A stretch of 64,000 nt of DNA from Leptobrachium leishanense (GCA_009667805.1 CM019066.1:333132077-333196076); one strand, 5' to 3'. Positions 11,239 to 22,183 are shown, counted from the first letter of the stretch. The notes: a model not told the origin generated them from the letters alone. Numbers and translations are program-made.

Positions 11239-12101
11239 AGGGGTTATGTAGAGAGCACCGAACTGGCCACCGAATTGCACCGAAAGGTGAATTTCCCTGT
11301 ACAGTGCAATTTCGCGGCCATTCGGCTATTCAAAAATCTGGCGATTCGCCAAATTTTTGCGAAATACAGCGATCTCCGACAGCAGTGAAATCCCCGTAGA
11401 GAAATAATGGTTTACCTATTCAGAGTACACCAAACTGCATTGAAAAGTTGTCAAAATGCCTTGATTTCGGCAGTTTTGCTTGACAGATTTAAGCAGACTA
11501 ATCCCATAGGTTTCAACATAAAAATAAACCCCTGTTTTTATTAAATATTTATCTAACTGTCTATTCTTTTCAATTTCAGCAAATTCGTCTATTTACTTTA
11601 ATTTTAGGAATTTTTCTGGATTTTTTTTGTCTGGCAAAATCTTAGATCCCGATATTTTTATTTATTTACTTTTTACAGACTTTTTTATTGTTATTCATAG
11701 GACCTTATATATTATTTCCAGGCATTTTCATGCACTCATTTTTTTTTTTTTTTTTTAAAAACGCTTTATAAAAGTTGCACATTTTTTTTGTTTGTTTTTG
11801 GATGGGGAGGTTTACCCCTGTTCGGTGGCTAGTCGGCTTTTTCCAGCGATGTTCGAAGTCGTTCAGAGGTTTTGCGGTGGTTTTTTGGATCGATGCGGCG
11901 GTTTGAGGATGCGTTCGACGGTTTAGCCGATGGATTTGCCGGTTTATGAGATGTATTCGTCGGCGGGATTCAGCACACTTCAGGGACCGTGCGTTGAATG
12001 CTGAATTCACCACAGGGACGGCGAATGTAACTCGCCAAAGTGTGCCGAATGAGAGTGCACCGAAATGTCGGTGACATTACGGTACTCTCTGAATAACCTC
12101 T
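11239..12101 (-). mobile_element. AGGGGTTAT-CACCGAA MITE, nearly full length
   Basis: The left end AGGGGTTATGTAGAGAGCAC and right end ACTCTCTGAATAACCTCT are imperfect inverted repeats. Flanks are ATA and ATC, a possible decayed 3-bp duplication. The body carries the family landmarks GTGCAATTTCGCGGCCATTC, AATCCCATAGGTTTCAACAT and GAATGCTGAATTCACCACAG. It gives the fullest view of the MITE family that is split at 4490-6160. Confidence 0.6.
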
Positions 12102-13479
12102 ATCGTGTAATAAAAATGCTTTGCACTTTATTTTATTATTTTTTGATACTATCAGGCTCAGCCGTGTAGCACGTAAAGCCACCTCCTTTGTACTTTCACC
12201 CCAACATGGTCTTCTTCTGTTGTACAGACAGCTGTACAGATCTGCGACTTCTTTAGTATTTGGTGTCATCCTGAGCTGTATCCAGCAATGACTAAATTGT
12301 GGTTGGCACAGCTGTGTGTGCATATAGCAAAAGGTTACATTGTAATAAACGTAGGAAATTGTTACTGATATCGTATAACCATAAGCTCGTGACCACCGTC
12401 AATCATGACCAGAAGTCAATGAAATAATTGACGGCTACTATTACTGTGCGTTAGTACTTTTATTCATAAAGGAAATGGATCCATGTCATGTGTTTTACAT
12501 TCTCCAGCAGTTATCAATGCATTGGTTTCTCAAATAACCACAGTATTCCCCATTGAGAACACTGGGAGGACCTAGATTCGTCATTTGTGGAGGCAACACA
12601 ATCCTGCACGTTTGCTGGAAACAATGGGACATTGGACATGAGAATGTTTGCTGTTTCTTTGTAATGTATGTTTTATTGCAAGAGTTTTTAATTGCAATAT
12701 TTCTTTGTTCCAATAAAATGACAGACTATGCGGCCCATAGTTTTCCCCCAGTGTCGCTATATGTGGAAAATATTGTTTTTTCGCAGGCAGTTCCCTAAAG
12801 ACGTTCTATCTAGCGTAAACCTAAATATATAGCTCTGGAAGAAGTTATAAGGGAAGGTTTTGAACCTGCAAATGACATCCAAAAGGACACAGAAACCTAA
12901 GTTAATGCATCTTCACAGCAGACGTGTGGCTTTGTATTGGTCGATCCACATATGTCAACACAACTGTGCACGGACACTGCCAACGAGCCAGATGCCATGT
13001 TGGAAGGGTTCCGGCTCCTAATAGCACAGCGAATGCCCATATAGTGTGGCAGGACAATAAAAATAGTTGTGGAGATGGATGACATGAACTCAGTCTGTAG
13101 ACAGGTGCAAACAATTTAAAGTTCTACATAGAATTAATGTCATTCCATGGTATGAAGTACAGTGAAAAGAACCAAATGTATCAACAGTGCTGCATGATTA
13201 TATAAAAAGACCAGAAAAAAGGGAATAAAATGCATATCTGGGGAACTTTCCCTCAAATGGCATGTAAAAGTTGAAGGCAGGATGAGCAAGCTGTGAAACG
13301 GGGTTGAAAGCAACAGTAGCTGCAGGTAGTGACTCTCAAATCTTTTCGGAGAATTGGTCACAGGGCACAGCAGATGTACTTACCATGGCCGTTCATTCTA
13401 ATAGAATGTCAAATAAGTATAGCATAGTATAATGTGACAAAAGTGATGGACTAGACCGTGATCGGTTGCTAAAAAAATA
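12102..13479. other. Unclassified sequence
   Basis: Only short frames on both strands; none has domain features or flanking splice or start context that would support a gene. No tandem array or paired termini found. Confidence 0.45.
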
Positions 13480-13487
13480 CTTTAGTG

Positions 13488-13623
13488 CAGGGCTGTCAAA
13501 TTCTGCCCCCCCCAGATGTTTCTGAGCTACATCTCCCATGATTCCCTGACCATCTGTTACATTGAAATAATTCTGGGAATTGTAGGCATCAACAAACGGG
13601 GGGCAATGAGTTTGACAAACCTG
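13488..13623. mobile_element. Short hAT MITE
   Basis: Inverted ends CAGGGCTGTCAAATTCTG and AGTTTGACAAACCTG surround a 136-bp element. Flanking octamers CTTTAGTG (13480-13487) and CTCTAGTG (13624-13631) match at 7 of 8 positions, as expected for an aged hAT target duplication. The interior has the paired words CATCTCCCATGATTCCCTG and TTCTGGGAATTGTAGG. Confidence 0.75.
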
Positions 13624-14115
13624 CTCTAGTGCCTATTTTGGGACACATATACTGTATATGGAGCCACTTGGCAGCATTTGTGGACATTTGGTGACACATA
13701 GGGGCAGCAGGTGGCATTTGCCAAAAAATCTTTTCTCAATGCCTACAAAAGAATAAAAACACTAACACTCATCCTGTCTCTCGGCCCTAAGAAGGCTGTG
13801 TTTTGCTGCCACAGCATTCTTGAAGACTTCAGAACGTTGACACACACATTTTTTTGCAGTTGTTGCACCAGTTGCAGCACTGCGTTGTCGCAGCACCTGA
13901 TACCTGTTACGTTGCATGTCCTTAACAAGATGTAACCCACAATTTATCTGTATGTTCCTTGTCAGGAAGGGGTTAAAGGTATCTTGTATTCGCTGGTTTC
14001 AACAGCTCCTTTTTTCCAACAATACATGTTCTGTTTGAGTGAAGCCCCCTTGTTCTTTGTATTGTCCATGATAATTCCTCTAGTAAATACTGTATATACT
14101 TTTAAATACCTTATA

Positions 14116-14524
14116 CAGGTAGGGTACCCCTTTTCTGGTATGTACGGGACCCGAGCATTCCAGATTTTGGATTTTCCGGATCTCCCAATCTGGGAGAATC
14201 TGATGCCTGAGGGACGAGGGATGCGGAAGAGGAGACACAATCCACTTCCTGCTGTAGCTCCAATGTGTATACTCTAGGAGGTTCTGTGCAACCCTTTTTG
14301 AGGGACATGCTGCACAGAGCCAACATGTCTCTGTGCAGCATGTCACATGCTGGAGTTGCCCAGCGGCTCTCAGGGTGTTCCTTGCGGTGCTGCTGCCATT
14401 GTAGGGGGGTCAGAGTGCAACAGGATCTGTCAGCAAGGCATGTCTGAAATTCGGATGAGTCTGAAAATTCTGGATGTTGGAGTCTTCCAGTTTTCAGAAT
14501 TATGGATAAGGGGTTCCAAACCTG
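14116..14524. mobile_element. Inverted-repeat element, possibly Tigger/pogo-related MITE
   Basis: The left end CAGGTAGGGTACCCCTT pairs with the right end AAGGGGTTCCAAACCTG, and matching words for ATTCTGGA-type sequence continue inward. This kind of end resembles frog repeats starting TACAGGTATAGGACCC, which I recall as mariner/Tigger-like; that is memory, not a search. The target duplication is unclear (TTATA left, TTATT right). Confidence 0.5.
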
Positions 14525-15507
14525 TTATTATATGCTGTTTTAGAAGTCTAGAAAACCATACATGGCTACAAGTCTACCTTTATGCTGCTTTCATTAAATT
14601 AGCTTTAAAAGTAGAACGAACAACTTTAAGAATAGAATAATTTTCAGTAGATAAATTCATTTAATAAACCTCTTCATGTACCTTTTAAAGCTGAGTCTGT
14701 CGAATCCAGTCCCTTTTGTTTGCATGAGATGCGCTGCAGTCACTGTGAGTGATGCCATTTCTTGCATCTTTCATTTAATATCAGACTCTGCAAACAGTGT
14801 TGCAGATTAGTGTATTTGTAATTTAAATGAAGACAATACATCAATCGGAGACAAAAAAGGAGGTATGCAGGATGATGACTCTGCCCCCCCCCCATTATAG
14901 GCATCTGTAACACAATGAGCTTGAACATCCAGCGATAAATACGCCACTTTTAACCCTATCCATTTCAAATGTGTGTGATGTTCATGTGTGCATGTATTTA
15001 TGACAATGGAGAGGCTAATACCCCAGGCATCCCTGGTGAACAAATCTGTTTTTTGATGGCAAACTAATAAATGTGACTTAATTCATTTTTTCCCTCCCCC
15101 TTGGGGGCAGCCTGAAGATTTGCTCAGCAGAGGAAGCATCCTGTTACTTCTGTTTAATAATTGATGGCTCTTAGTCTGTACAGCCCAAACAAAATTCTGA
15201 AAATAGTTACTAATTAAATTACAGACTCTTCCTTATAGCCGCGCTCTATCTGTCTTCTTGTGGAGCAGCAGCATACTTTATCCAACTTTATGAATGGCAT
15301 TAATACAGTATGATATGAAGGTTTATTTGGGCAGATTGCACCTGCATAATTGGAGGAAAATACACAGAGGTTCTGTCCTTGGTTATTGTCTTTTTTTCTC
15401 TTTTTATTTACCATTTTTTTTATTCTAATTATTAATTTATTCAGGGAAGCATTTATTTCTTTTTGGACATTGGCACGTTTGTTATTCCTTCTATAATCCT
15501 GTATGCA
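14525..15507. other. Unclassified sequence
   Basis: Contains T-rich tracts and short frames only. No paired termini or domains were recognised. Confidence 0.4.
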
Positions 15508-16045
15508 CACTGCCCGGCCATAAAACCAGTCACACATTCTATTATTTACGCCTTTTGCTGTGATTACAGCACGCATTCGCCGTGGCATTGTTTCGATAAG
15601 CTCATGCGATGCCACAACATTTATTTCCGGCAAGAGTTGCATTAATTTGTGGTTAAGATCTTGCATTGATGATGGGAGAGTCGCGGCGCTGCGTAAAGTC
15701 TTCTCCGGCACATTATCCCAAAGATTGACCTCAATGAGGTTACGGTCTGGACTGTGCGGTGGCCAATCCATGTGTGGAAATGATGTCTCATGCTCCCTGA
15801 ACCACCCTTGCACAATTTGAGCCCCATTAATCTTGGCATTGTCATCTTGGAATATGCCCGCTGTGCCATCAGGGGCGAAAAAACCCATTGATGGAAAAAC
15901 CTGCTCATTCATTATATTCAGTGAGTCACATGACCTCATTTTTTGCAGCTGAAACATATTAATCACTGCAGTAATTATCCAATGGAAGGCTCGTGCCTAT
16001 TTCCCTAAATCCAAACGGTGATTTTAATGTTTTGCAAGGCCGTAT
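15508..16045 (-). mobile_element. Internally deleted Tc1-like transposon
   Basis: The left terminus CACTGCCCGGCCATAAAACC is imperfectly mirrored at the right, where GTGATTTTAATGTTTTGCAA is followed by GGCCGTA. The minus-strand transposase C-terminus (15540-15960) is followed almost directly by sequence that belongs at the opposite end of this family (GCAGTAATTATCCAATGGAA). The upstream half of the gene is therefore missing, which is why this is a short derivative and not a full 1.3-1.6 kb element. Confidence 0.65.
15520..15966 (-). pseudogene. Tc1/mariner transposase, C-terminal remnant
   Basis: The minus strand encodes part of a DD(34)E transposase. [18 protein letters not shown] corresponds to the second catalytic aspartate region (normally HDNAP), and [20 protein letters not shown] to the conserved WPPQSPDLNPIENLWD block with the catalytic E. 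A further match, [20 protein letters not shown], is followed by [12 protein letters not shown], the usual C-terminal segment. The N-terminal DNA-binding domains and first aspartate are absent. Frame continuation beyond the terminus into 15214 is accidental. A second relic of the same family is at 54830-55290. Confidence 0.8.
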
Positions 16046-16165
16046 ATATACATAGCTAGTGAAGTATTTAATTTGAGGATGGGATACTAGGCTCTACCCA
16101 TATCTTGTAAATGTTCCTGCCATGAAATGTAAGTCCTCATACCTATTTAGCTATAACAAATATAT

Positions 16166-17005
16166 GGGGGTTATTCAGAGAGCACAGAAATATCGCCGAC
16201 ATTTCGGTGTTCTCTCGTTCCCAGCACTCCCCTGCACTTCAGGGAATCAAAGTTCCGCACCCTGCAGTGAATTCAGCATTCACCGCAGGGTCCCCGGAGT
16301 GCAGGAAAAACCCGCCGCAATCTCACCGAACACCTGCTGAAAATCCACCGAAAACCTACCTGAACCGCCGCAAAAAACCCGCAAAACCCGCCGTAAAAGG
16401 CCGACGAGCTGCCGATCACAGCACACACCAGTCACCGGAAAAAGACGACAAGCTGTCAAATATAATTGACAGTGTCAAAATTGAAACGCTGTTTGCAAAA
16501 AAACCTACTGAACGAAAATGTCTGAAATTTACATATAAGATCCAATGAATGATAATCAAAAGGTTTGCTACAGAAAAAGAGAAAAACTTCTTTTAAAAAA
16601 AAAAGTGAAAAGAAATTTGCCGAAAAAATCCCAAACAATGTCTAAAAGATCCTAAAACATCTATAAATAGACTTTTTACTGCAGATTAAAATAATAAATG
16701 GTTTATTAGATATTGGATTAAAATGGGAATATTTTTAACATTGACGCCTATGGGATTCGCCTGAATAAACCTGCTGAATGAAAACACCGAACAGCAGGGC
16801 ACTTCGGCAGCTTTTTACTGTTGTTCAGTGTTCTGCGAATAGATTAACCATTGCTTCTCTATGGGGGATTTCACTGCCGCCGAACAGGCACTGTACTTGC
16901 TGGCAGTTTGCCAAAAATCAATGAATAGCCGAATTGTCACCGTTTGGGGAAATTCCCTTTTCGGTGCCATTTCAGGGCAAGATCGTCTTTCTCTGAATTA
17001 GCCCT
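16166..17005 (+). mobile_element. GGGGGTTATTCAGAGAGCAC MITE
   Basis: Ends GGGGGTTATTCAGAGAG and CTCTGAATTAGCCCT are inverted; TAT flanks both sides (16163-16165 and 17006-17008). Internal landmarks (CCTGCAGTGAATTCAGCATT, ATTGACGCCTATGGGATTCG, CGAACAGGCACTGTACTTGC) place it in the same large family as 9736, 11239, 25904, 28321 and 30610. Confidence 0.7.
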
Positions 17006-18129
17006 TATGTATATACAAAATGTGAAGGGAAAAATGTTTTAAAATACATACTTTAAATATTATTAAATTGTCCGCCACATTTCCAACACACACATAACTT
17101 CTGCATGCTAATGGTAAGTCTGTGAAAGTGCTTCCCTGCAGTATGCAGAATTCCTAGGCTGCTGCAAATACTTATTCTGCTGGGAAGCGCTTTCAGGAAC
17201 TCCCATTGTCTGTGTCACGGAATTGATTTTTATATTCGGTAGGAAGATGCTCCTCTGCAGTATGTACAATTCATCTGCTGTAGGAGAGGGGGATAAATTC
17301 ACAACAGCACTGTGATTTCCTGCAACATATGAATTGCGCATAGTGCAGGGAAACACTACCCTGCAGAAATCGATTCACCTGTTTTTCTTTTGAATATGTT
17401 CATCTTATACTATTCTTAATACATTAAATCTGCATTCCTACCTAAGCGTACTATAATTTATATATTGCATTTGTATGTTTCTTTGTGACTGTTGTGAGCG
17501 GAGTTATAAATCTGTGCCTCTTATTGGTAGTACATACTGGAATATGTCTTACACTCTTTATACATTATGCAGAGAACATATCTTCATTGTATAAACTCAA
17601 TAATGGAAAGGTTCATGCTTAGGTAAAAGAGGAATTGAGAGGGAGCCATGGGATTGTATCTGGAAATATTCTTCCTCTGGAGAGCCCATCTACTTAAGTT
17701 AGCATGTTAATTCCGATGATATTCATCTCCTGCTTCCAGTTCTTCAATTATCTGCCTCCCTGATATTAGCTCTGCATTTTTCATCTTCCCGTATATTGTG
17801 TCTTTTAAAGAAAAAATACAATAAAGGAGGACTCAGTTGAGAATATCTTTCACAAACAGGATCGTGGTATCAGTCTCCGGAATCTTTAAAGCTGCACGTT
17901 TGCTGTCATGCTGGTTTTATTATATTACATATGGCTGTTACTTATTGATTTATCTTTGAAACTGTATCAGGTGGTGATGTCAAACATGGCCTGGAGAGCT
18001 GCAGCCAATGGCTTTCCTTTGGTTGGTCCTAGCTACTACAGAACAGCATTTGTATGTAACAGTAAACTAAGAGGAATGTAGAAAACCAGTTTAATATCTC
18101 TGTCATAAAAAATACTATTAGAAAAGTGA
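17006..18129. other. Unclassified sequence, partly non-repetitive in appearance
   Basis: No recognisable element. About 17120-17380 has loosely repeated CTGCAGTATG and CTGCAG words. The part near 17700-17830 looks like single-copy sequence, without coding evidence. Confidence 0.4.

Positions 18130-18162
<33 letters not shown>
18130..18162. repeat. (TA)n microsatellite
   Basis: An uninterrupted run of about 15 TA units. Another TA run of similar length is at 21876-21908. The two bracket the Penelope-like remnant into which the Harbinger element inserted. Confidence 0.9.
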
Positions 18163-18166
<4 letters not shown>

Positions 18167-18305
18167 CACGAGTATAGCAGTATGTAGTGATATCTTTTTT
18201 ACTGGATGTTACATTTAAAAGACAAGCTTTTGAGAGGATTCCTCTCTTCTTCAAGTCTGGACACTATACTGAGCAATATCCTAGAATTGAACATTAAGAC
18301 ATTAA
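18163..18305 (-). mobile_element. 3' part of a Penelope-like element, with decayed hammerhead-like motif
   Basis: On the minus strand this continues, across the Harbinger insertion, the tail that follows the Penelope-like open frame at 21640-21870. Around 18230-18260 the minus strand reads TTGAAGAAGAGAGGAATCCT then CTCAAAAGC, a stem-loop (GAGAGG/CCTCTC) between a CUGANGA-like and a GAAA-like box. The conserved first C and the G of GAAA are both changed, so it would not be catalytic. Assignment to the same element as 21640-21870 is an inference from position. Confidence 0.4.
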
Positions 18306-18560
18306 GGCTGGGGTCAGACCAGCGCACTTTTAACGCGCGTTCTGGCGCATATAATTACGGCCGCACTAGCAGCAAATGACGGGCAATGACGGGCAATATA
18401 CGAAGTACGGTCGCACGAAAGTCCGGCCGCGCAACGCAAGTGGAAAACGAACGCATTTTTTCGAGAACGCCGAACCGCTAGTACGGACGTACAGAGTGCG
18501 CAGCTGCGGCATAGCGGCGTGTTTGCGTGATTAGGAGACGTCAGACGCTGCACATGTGCA

Positions 18561-18572
18561 GCCTATATAACG
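18561..18572 (+). promoter_or_regulatory. Candidate TATA box of the MADF gene
   Basis: CCTATATAACG lies about 60 bp upstream of the MADF start codon (18629), within the left terminal region of the Harbinger element. Spacing allows a short leader. Inferred from motif and position only. Confidence 0.45.
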
Positions 18573-18628
18573 TCCAGACGAAAAAAGTGTCCTGTGGTGG
18601 CTGTTGTGGTACCTGCCAATTGCAGAAG

Positions 18629-20559
18629 ATGGCTGGTCTGGATATTGATGTGGAGCGTTTGATAGCGGCAGTGGCGGAGCATCCCGAGATTTGGGACACG
18701 GCTTGTGACCTGTACAAGGACAAACCCAGAAAGGCCAGCGCATGGGTTGCAGTCTCGAGGGTGGTGTACCTGGAGTATGATACGTGGTCTGACAGAGAGC
18801 AGAAGCTACAGAGTGAGTACATTATTATTTAATTCATAATCACATGTAAATTGCATGTACAATAAAAGTAAAGGCAAACCTAATAGGTGCCGTCACATGT
18901 TAAATGCTCCCCAGCTGCCGGGGCACCTGCCCTGCATCGCTAGTAAAATAATTAGACAGAGCATCGCGAAACCTGTTGCTGTGTCTATTCACAGCTATTA
19001 TGTCATCGTTTGCATATTCATCCAGACCTGTAACTGTGAGGGTATCAGCGAAATTAAAACCATCCCTCGCACGAACATAATTATGTAGGATGCAACAGCA
19101 TTTCACTATATCCACACAGAACTCCACATTTACATCAAGCGGTCTATGAAAAATCCTCCACTTGTTGGTCAGTATGCCAAAGCTACACTCCACATACCGT
19201 CTCGCCCGCGACAGCCTGTAATTAAACACCCGCTTCCTCACAGTCAGGTGTGTCCCTGAGTAGGGCCGTAGGAGATGTGTGGATAGGCCGAATGCTTCGT
19301 CACCCACAAAGGCATAGGGGACTGCCACGTCACTGCCAGGCAATGGTGCGGGTCTGGGTATGTGCAGGGTCTTTGCCGTATGATCCGACATCCACATACA
19401 CAAAATCATAGTTGGCATCTGACACCGCCAGTAGGCCAATGGAAAAGAAATGTTTATAATTTTGATACAGTGAGCCACTGTTCAGTGGCTTCACTATGCG
19501 GAAATGTTTGCCATCCACGGCTCCAATGCAATTGGGGAAGTTGGCTCTCTCCCAAAATCCTGCTGCAATTGCTACCCATGCCTCGTCCGTGGGTGTTGGT
19601 AAACATTGCTTCTTCATGGTTTCCCATATTGTTTGGCACACCTTGCGGACGATCTCACCAGCTGTTGATCTGCCAACGCGGAAGTTGTAATGCAGATCCT
19701 TCAAACTGCATCCACTAGCAAGATACCTGGGAAATATGAATTAAATCTGTGTTATAATCAAATCATATGAACCGAACCTAATGTCACTCTCCTTATGTTT
19801 TGCAGCACATGAACTTAGCAACAAGTGGCGCACTATCAGGGACAACTACACCCGGGTCCTGAAAAAGGAAGCGGGAGCTGCGCGCTCTGGAGCTGGGGCA
19901 CGGAGGAAGGTGCACAGCTATCTTTATGCCGAACAATTGTCGTTCCTCAGGAGGACCCAGGAGCCAAGGCCAACTGCGAGCAGCATTGACCAGCCATCCA
20001 CCTCTGGGTCACAGGAGCAACACCTGCCGGCAGGGGGTTCTGGCAGCTGGCAGGAGGAGGTTGACCAGGGTGGCACGGACTCGCAGGTGGAGGGGGAGGT
20101 GGAGACCGGACCGGTGCCAGCTGCAGCACCGAGAGACAGCACCAGACCAGCTCACAACAGGAGGAGGGGACCGCCTAGCGACTTCGAGCAGGCCATGGTC
20201 AGGTTCATGGGGTCGCACAATCCACAACCTCCACGCTGCACCATCACTGACAGTGAGGACATGTCCTTTGTCCATTCCTGTCAATCCCTGCTGGACCAGA
20301 TGACCCCGGCGCAGAAGGTGGAGTACCGCCGCAGATCCCTGGAACTCATCCATGAGATCCTGTCCCGTCCAGAACAGGCTGCGGTCTACTATGGTGCGGT
20401 GCCACAAGGCCACCATGCCACTGGTTATGCCAGCCACAGCCAGGCGCCACCCACCCACCCATGTCCCATGTTGCTGGGCCTCCCCCAGAGTCTGGGTACC
20501 ACCGCGGATCCACACATGGTCCTCATGAGCCAGATGCTCCTCTGTACCAGGATTTGTGA
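18629..20559 (+). CDS. Harbinger MADF/Myb-like DNA-binding protein (two exons, probable C-terminal frame change)
   Basis: Exon 1 is 18629-18812, starting MAGLDIDVERLIAAVAEHPE, a typical MADF opening with the LYKDKPRKASAWVAVSRVV segment. It ends at GTGAGT. Exon 2 starts at 19806 after TTTTGCAG and joins in frame to give QTHELSNKWRTIRDNYTRVL, completing the MADF/Myb-SANT-like domain (about residues 8-85). A proline-, serine- and glycine-rich linker follows, then the conserved FVHSCQSLLDQMTPAQKVEY helix region. This partner protein normally binds the element's ends and brings the nuclease into the nucleus. The annotated end assumes a shift near 20470 into the frame ending HEPDAPLYQDL and stop at about 20557. 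Without that shift the frame runs to 20842 through hydrophobic sequence unlike the family. Confidence 0.8.
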
Positions 20560-21228
20560 GGTGTCTTGTATGTTTTTGGTTGACATGCTGTTCCTGTTGT
20601 CACTGTTATGTTTTGTCCTTCATGTTATTTTCTTTTGTATATATGTTACAAATATGTTATTCATTTATTTTCTTGTTTATTACAATATATTTCTATTTAC
20701 ATACATTCTTGTCAGTGTCAGAGGTTTATTTGGACGTGTCTTGGAATGTGATGCCTGCGTGTGGGTGGGTATGAATGTGTTTGCGTACATGTCACTACAG
20801 ACCAAAAATAGGGGCTCTGCACACCGAGCACATGTCTGCTGACTGGCAGCGAAGTCATGCATACAGGTGTTTGGAAGTACTTACCGCAAAGTGATGACCA
20901 GCATCTCCTCCGGTGGTATGGCATCCCTCATGTTGGTGTCCCTCTTGGTCAGCGGCTCGCGTAACTGTGACAACAGTTCATCGAATGAGGGGATGGACAT
21001 CCGCATGTAGTTGAAAAACTTCAAGGGGTCCCTCTCTCGCAGTGGCCTGTACAGCGTCACAAAGTGGCCATGCGTGTGTCTGGCAGTGTTGATGGGATGA
21101 ACCCATGTTCGCCATTGTCTTTTGTGCTGGAGGTACAGGTAGCCCGTTGCAGCAAACACAAACACTTGCAGTGCATCCATCTTGTTGAAACGCCACCATC
21201 CACGAAATGGCTTTTTATACCCCTTCAC
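18900..21228 (-). pseudogene. Harbinger DDE transposase/nuclease (two exons, one frame break)
   Basis: Exon 1 runs 21228-20885 and ends at GTAAGT. Exon 2 begins at 19726 after TTTCCCAG and joins in frame as MLVITLRYLASGCSLKDLHY, matching PIF/Harbinger nucleases. DDE_Tnp_4 landmarks are present: NCIGAVDGKHF (first D, about residue 186), FVYVDVGSYGK (second D, about 227) and RARRYVECSFGILTNKW (E). Near 19375 the frame breaks after SYGKD. The other frame resumes with PRPAPLPG and FVGDEAFGLSTHLLRPY, so about 20 codons appear deleted. Residues after the break are well preserved to the stop at 18900. Codon 17 (21180) could be the real start, because TATAAAAAG occupies codons 4-6. Confidence 0.85.
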
Positions 21229-21420
21229 CTTAATTTTTGATTCACCTATTGATTTGGTAAATTAGATTACGCGTTTAATTGCAGATCCGTAAAAAATCAC
21301 GCACGAAAATGCGCATCGTATGACCGTTTTTCGCGAATTCCGTGAAAAAATACGTCAATTCGTTCGGACGCACTTTTTTACGTTCGCGTGTAAAAATGCT
21401 TTCGTTTGACCCTAGCCTAA

Positions 21421-21872
21421 GGGGCACACGGGTGGGGGGGAGGGTTAGATGTCGTAAATAGTGAGTCAAATGGTATGGTCTAAATGGGAAAATAATAATG
21501 GATCTTGGGCCTATAAAACAACAGTGATAAGATCATGACAGCTTGAAAGAAAAAAAAGGAAAAAACACAAAACAGTGAAGGCAGAAAAAGACACAAAAAA
21601 CTCGAGAAAAAACAAAACACCAGCCAGAATTCTGAATGTTATGCGACGTTGTAGTAATGGGTTAAAAAGCCAGAGTCCACAATCAGCCCTTCTTTAATGG
21701 TGTTAAAATATGTGATAGTTTTCATTTCAAATGTCTTACGTTCACAAGGGTCTTTAAAATGTCTTTTGAGGATTTCAATTCTGAGGTTTTGGGTGGAGAG
21801 GCCTGTTAGATTGAAGTGATGTCCCACCGGGGTAAAATATTTATTTTCCTGGTTGTTCTTGATGGAGTGTCT

Positions 21873-21875
<3 letters not shown>
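21421..21875 (-). pseudogene. Penelope-like element, GIY-YIG C-terminal remnant
   Basis: The minus-strand frame about 21860-21640 reads PVGHHFNLTGLSTQNLRIEI, then LKRHFKDPCERKTFEMKTIT and GLIVDSGFLTHYYNV. The pattern (A/P)-x-HF, spaced R-x-x-x-E and a closing glycine-rich G-F-(L/M)-x-H-Y is the C-terminal end of the GIY-YIG endonuclease of Penelope-like retroelements. The reverse transcriptase and the GIY-YIG core are absent. An A/T-rich tail follows to 21421, where the Harbinger element begins, and probably resumes at 18305. Identification rests on motif pattern alone. Confidence 0.6.

Positions 21876-21908
<33 letters not shown>
21876..21908. repeat. (TA)n microsatellite
   Basis: About 16 uninterrupted TA units directly upstream (in element orientation) of the Penelope-like remnant and directly before the ribozyme-bearing repeat. 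Confidence 0.9.
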
Positions 21909-21911
<3 letters not shown>

Positions 21912-21989
21912 TATTGGAGAAGACACTTGCACATCACGGCAATTCAAAGAACTGCAGCCCAGAGCTCCTGTGCTACATTCCCCATATGC

Positions 21990-22019
21990 AGCAAGGAATT
22001 CTGGGTAGGACATGCAAAT
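21990..22019. promoter_or_regulatory. Octamer plus SPH-like motif pair (inverted copy at 22359-22387)
   Basis: ATGCAAAT (22012-22019) lies next to GCAAGGAATTCTGGGTA, whose complement TACCCAGAATTCCTTGC resembles the SPH/Staf (ZNF143) element. Octamer and SPH sites together form the distal enhancer of vertebrate snRNA and 7SK-type genes. The other arm carries ATTTGCAT with TACCCAAAATTCCTTGC. No snRNA gene is seen beside it, so the pair may be a promoter captured by the repeat or a coincidence. Confidence 0.35.
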
Positions 22020-22183
22020 GACATCTGTCTCACTTTTATGCATCCTGTGTCTGTTTTTACACAGAACCCTTAAATCAACCCTTAGTGTGGAGGTTTTTTA
22101 TCTCACTTTTTGTCCTCCACCACAACCCTTGTAAGTACTGACTTGCCCTATGGGTCCAAGCATCCACTGCAAATGGTCATGCC

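Larger units (their letters stand above)
18306..21417. mobile_element. PIF/Harbinger DNA transposon, two-gene copy (3.1 kb)
   Basis: Inverted termini GGCTGGGGTCAGACC and the complement of GGCTAGGGTCAAAC, flanked by TAA on each side (18303-18305 and 21418-21420), the preferred TWA target of Harbinger. It carries both genes expected of the superfamily: a MADF/Myb-like DNA-binding protein on + and a DDE nuclease on -. The genes converge and interlock, each second exon lying in the other's intron. The nuclease has a frame break, so this copy is probably not self-sufficient. Copies built from its two ends are at 32937-33312 and (cut by the window edge) 63877-64000. Confidence 0.92.

Noticed and set aside
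15214..15520. Continuation of the Tc1 frame beyond the transposon end
   Set aside because: The part past the terminus has no similarity to transposase and lies outside the inverted repeat.
20560..20842. C-terminal extension of the MADF protein
   Set aside because: The extension is hydrophobic and low-complexity and unlike the family. A neighbouring frame gives a plausible end (HEPDAPLYQDL, then stop).
21639..22043. Frame of 134 codons as one gene
   Set aside because: Only the C-terminal half (21640-21870) resembles a Penelope-like endonuclease; the rest crosses the TA run and the next element.
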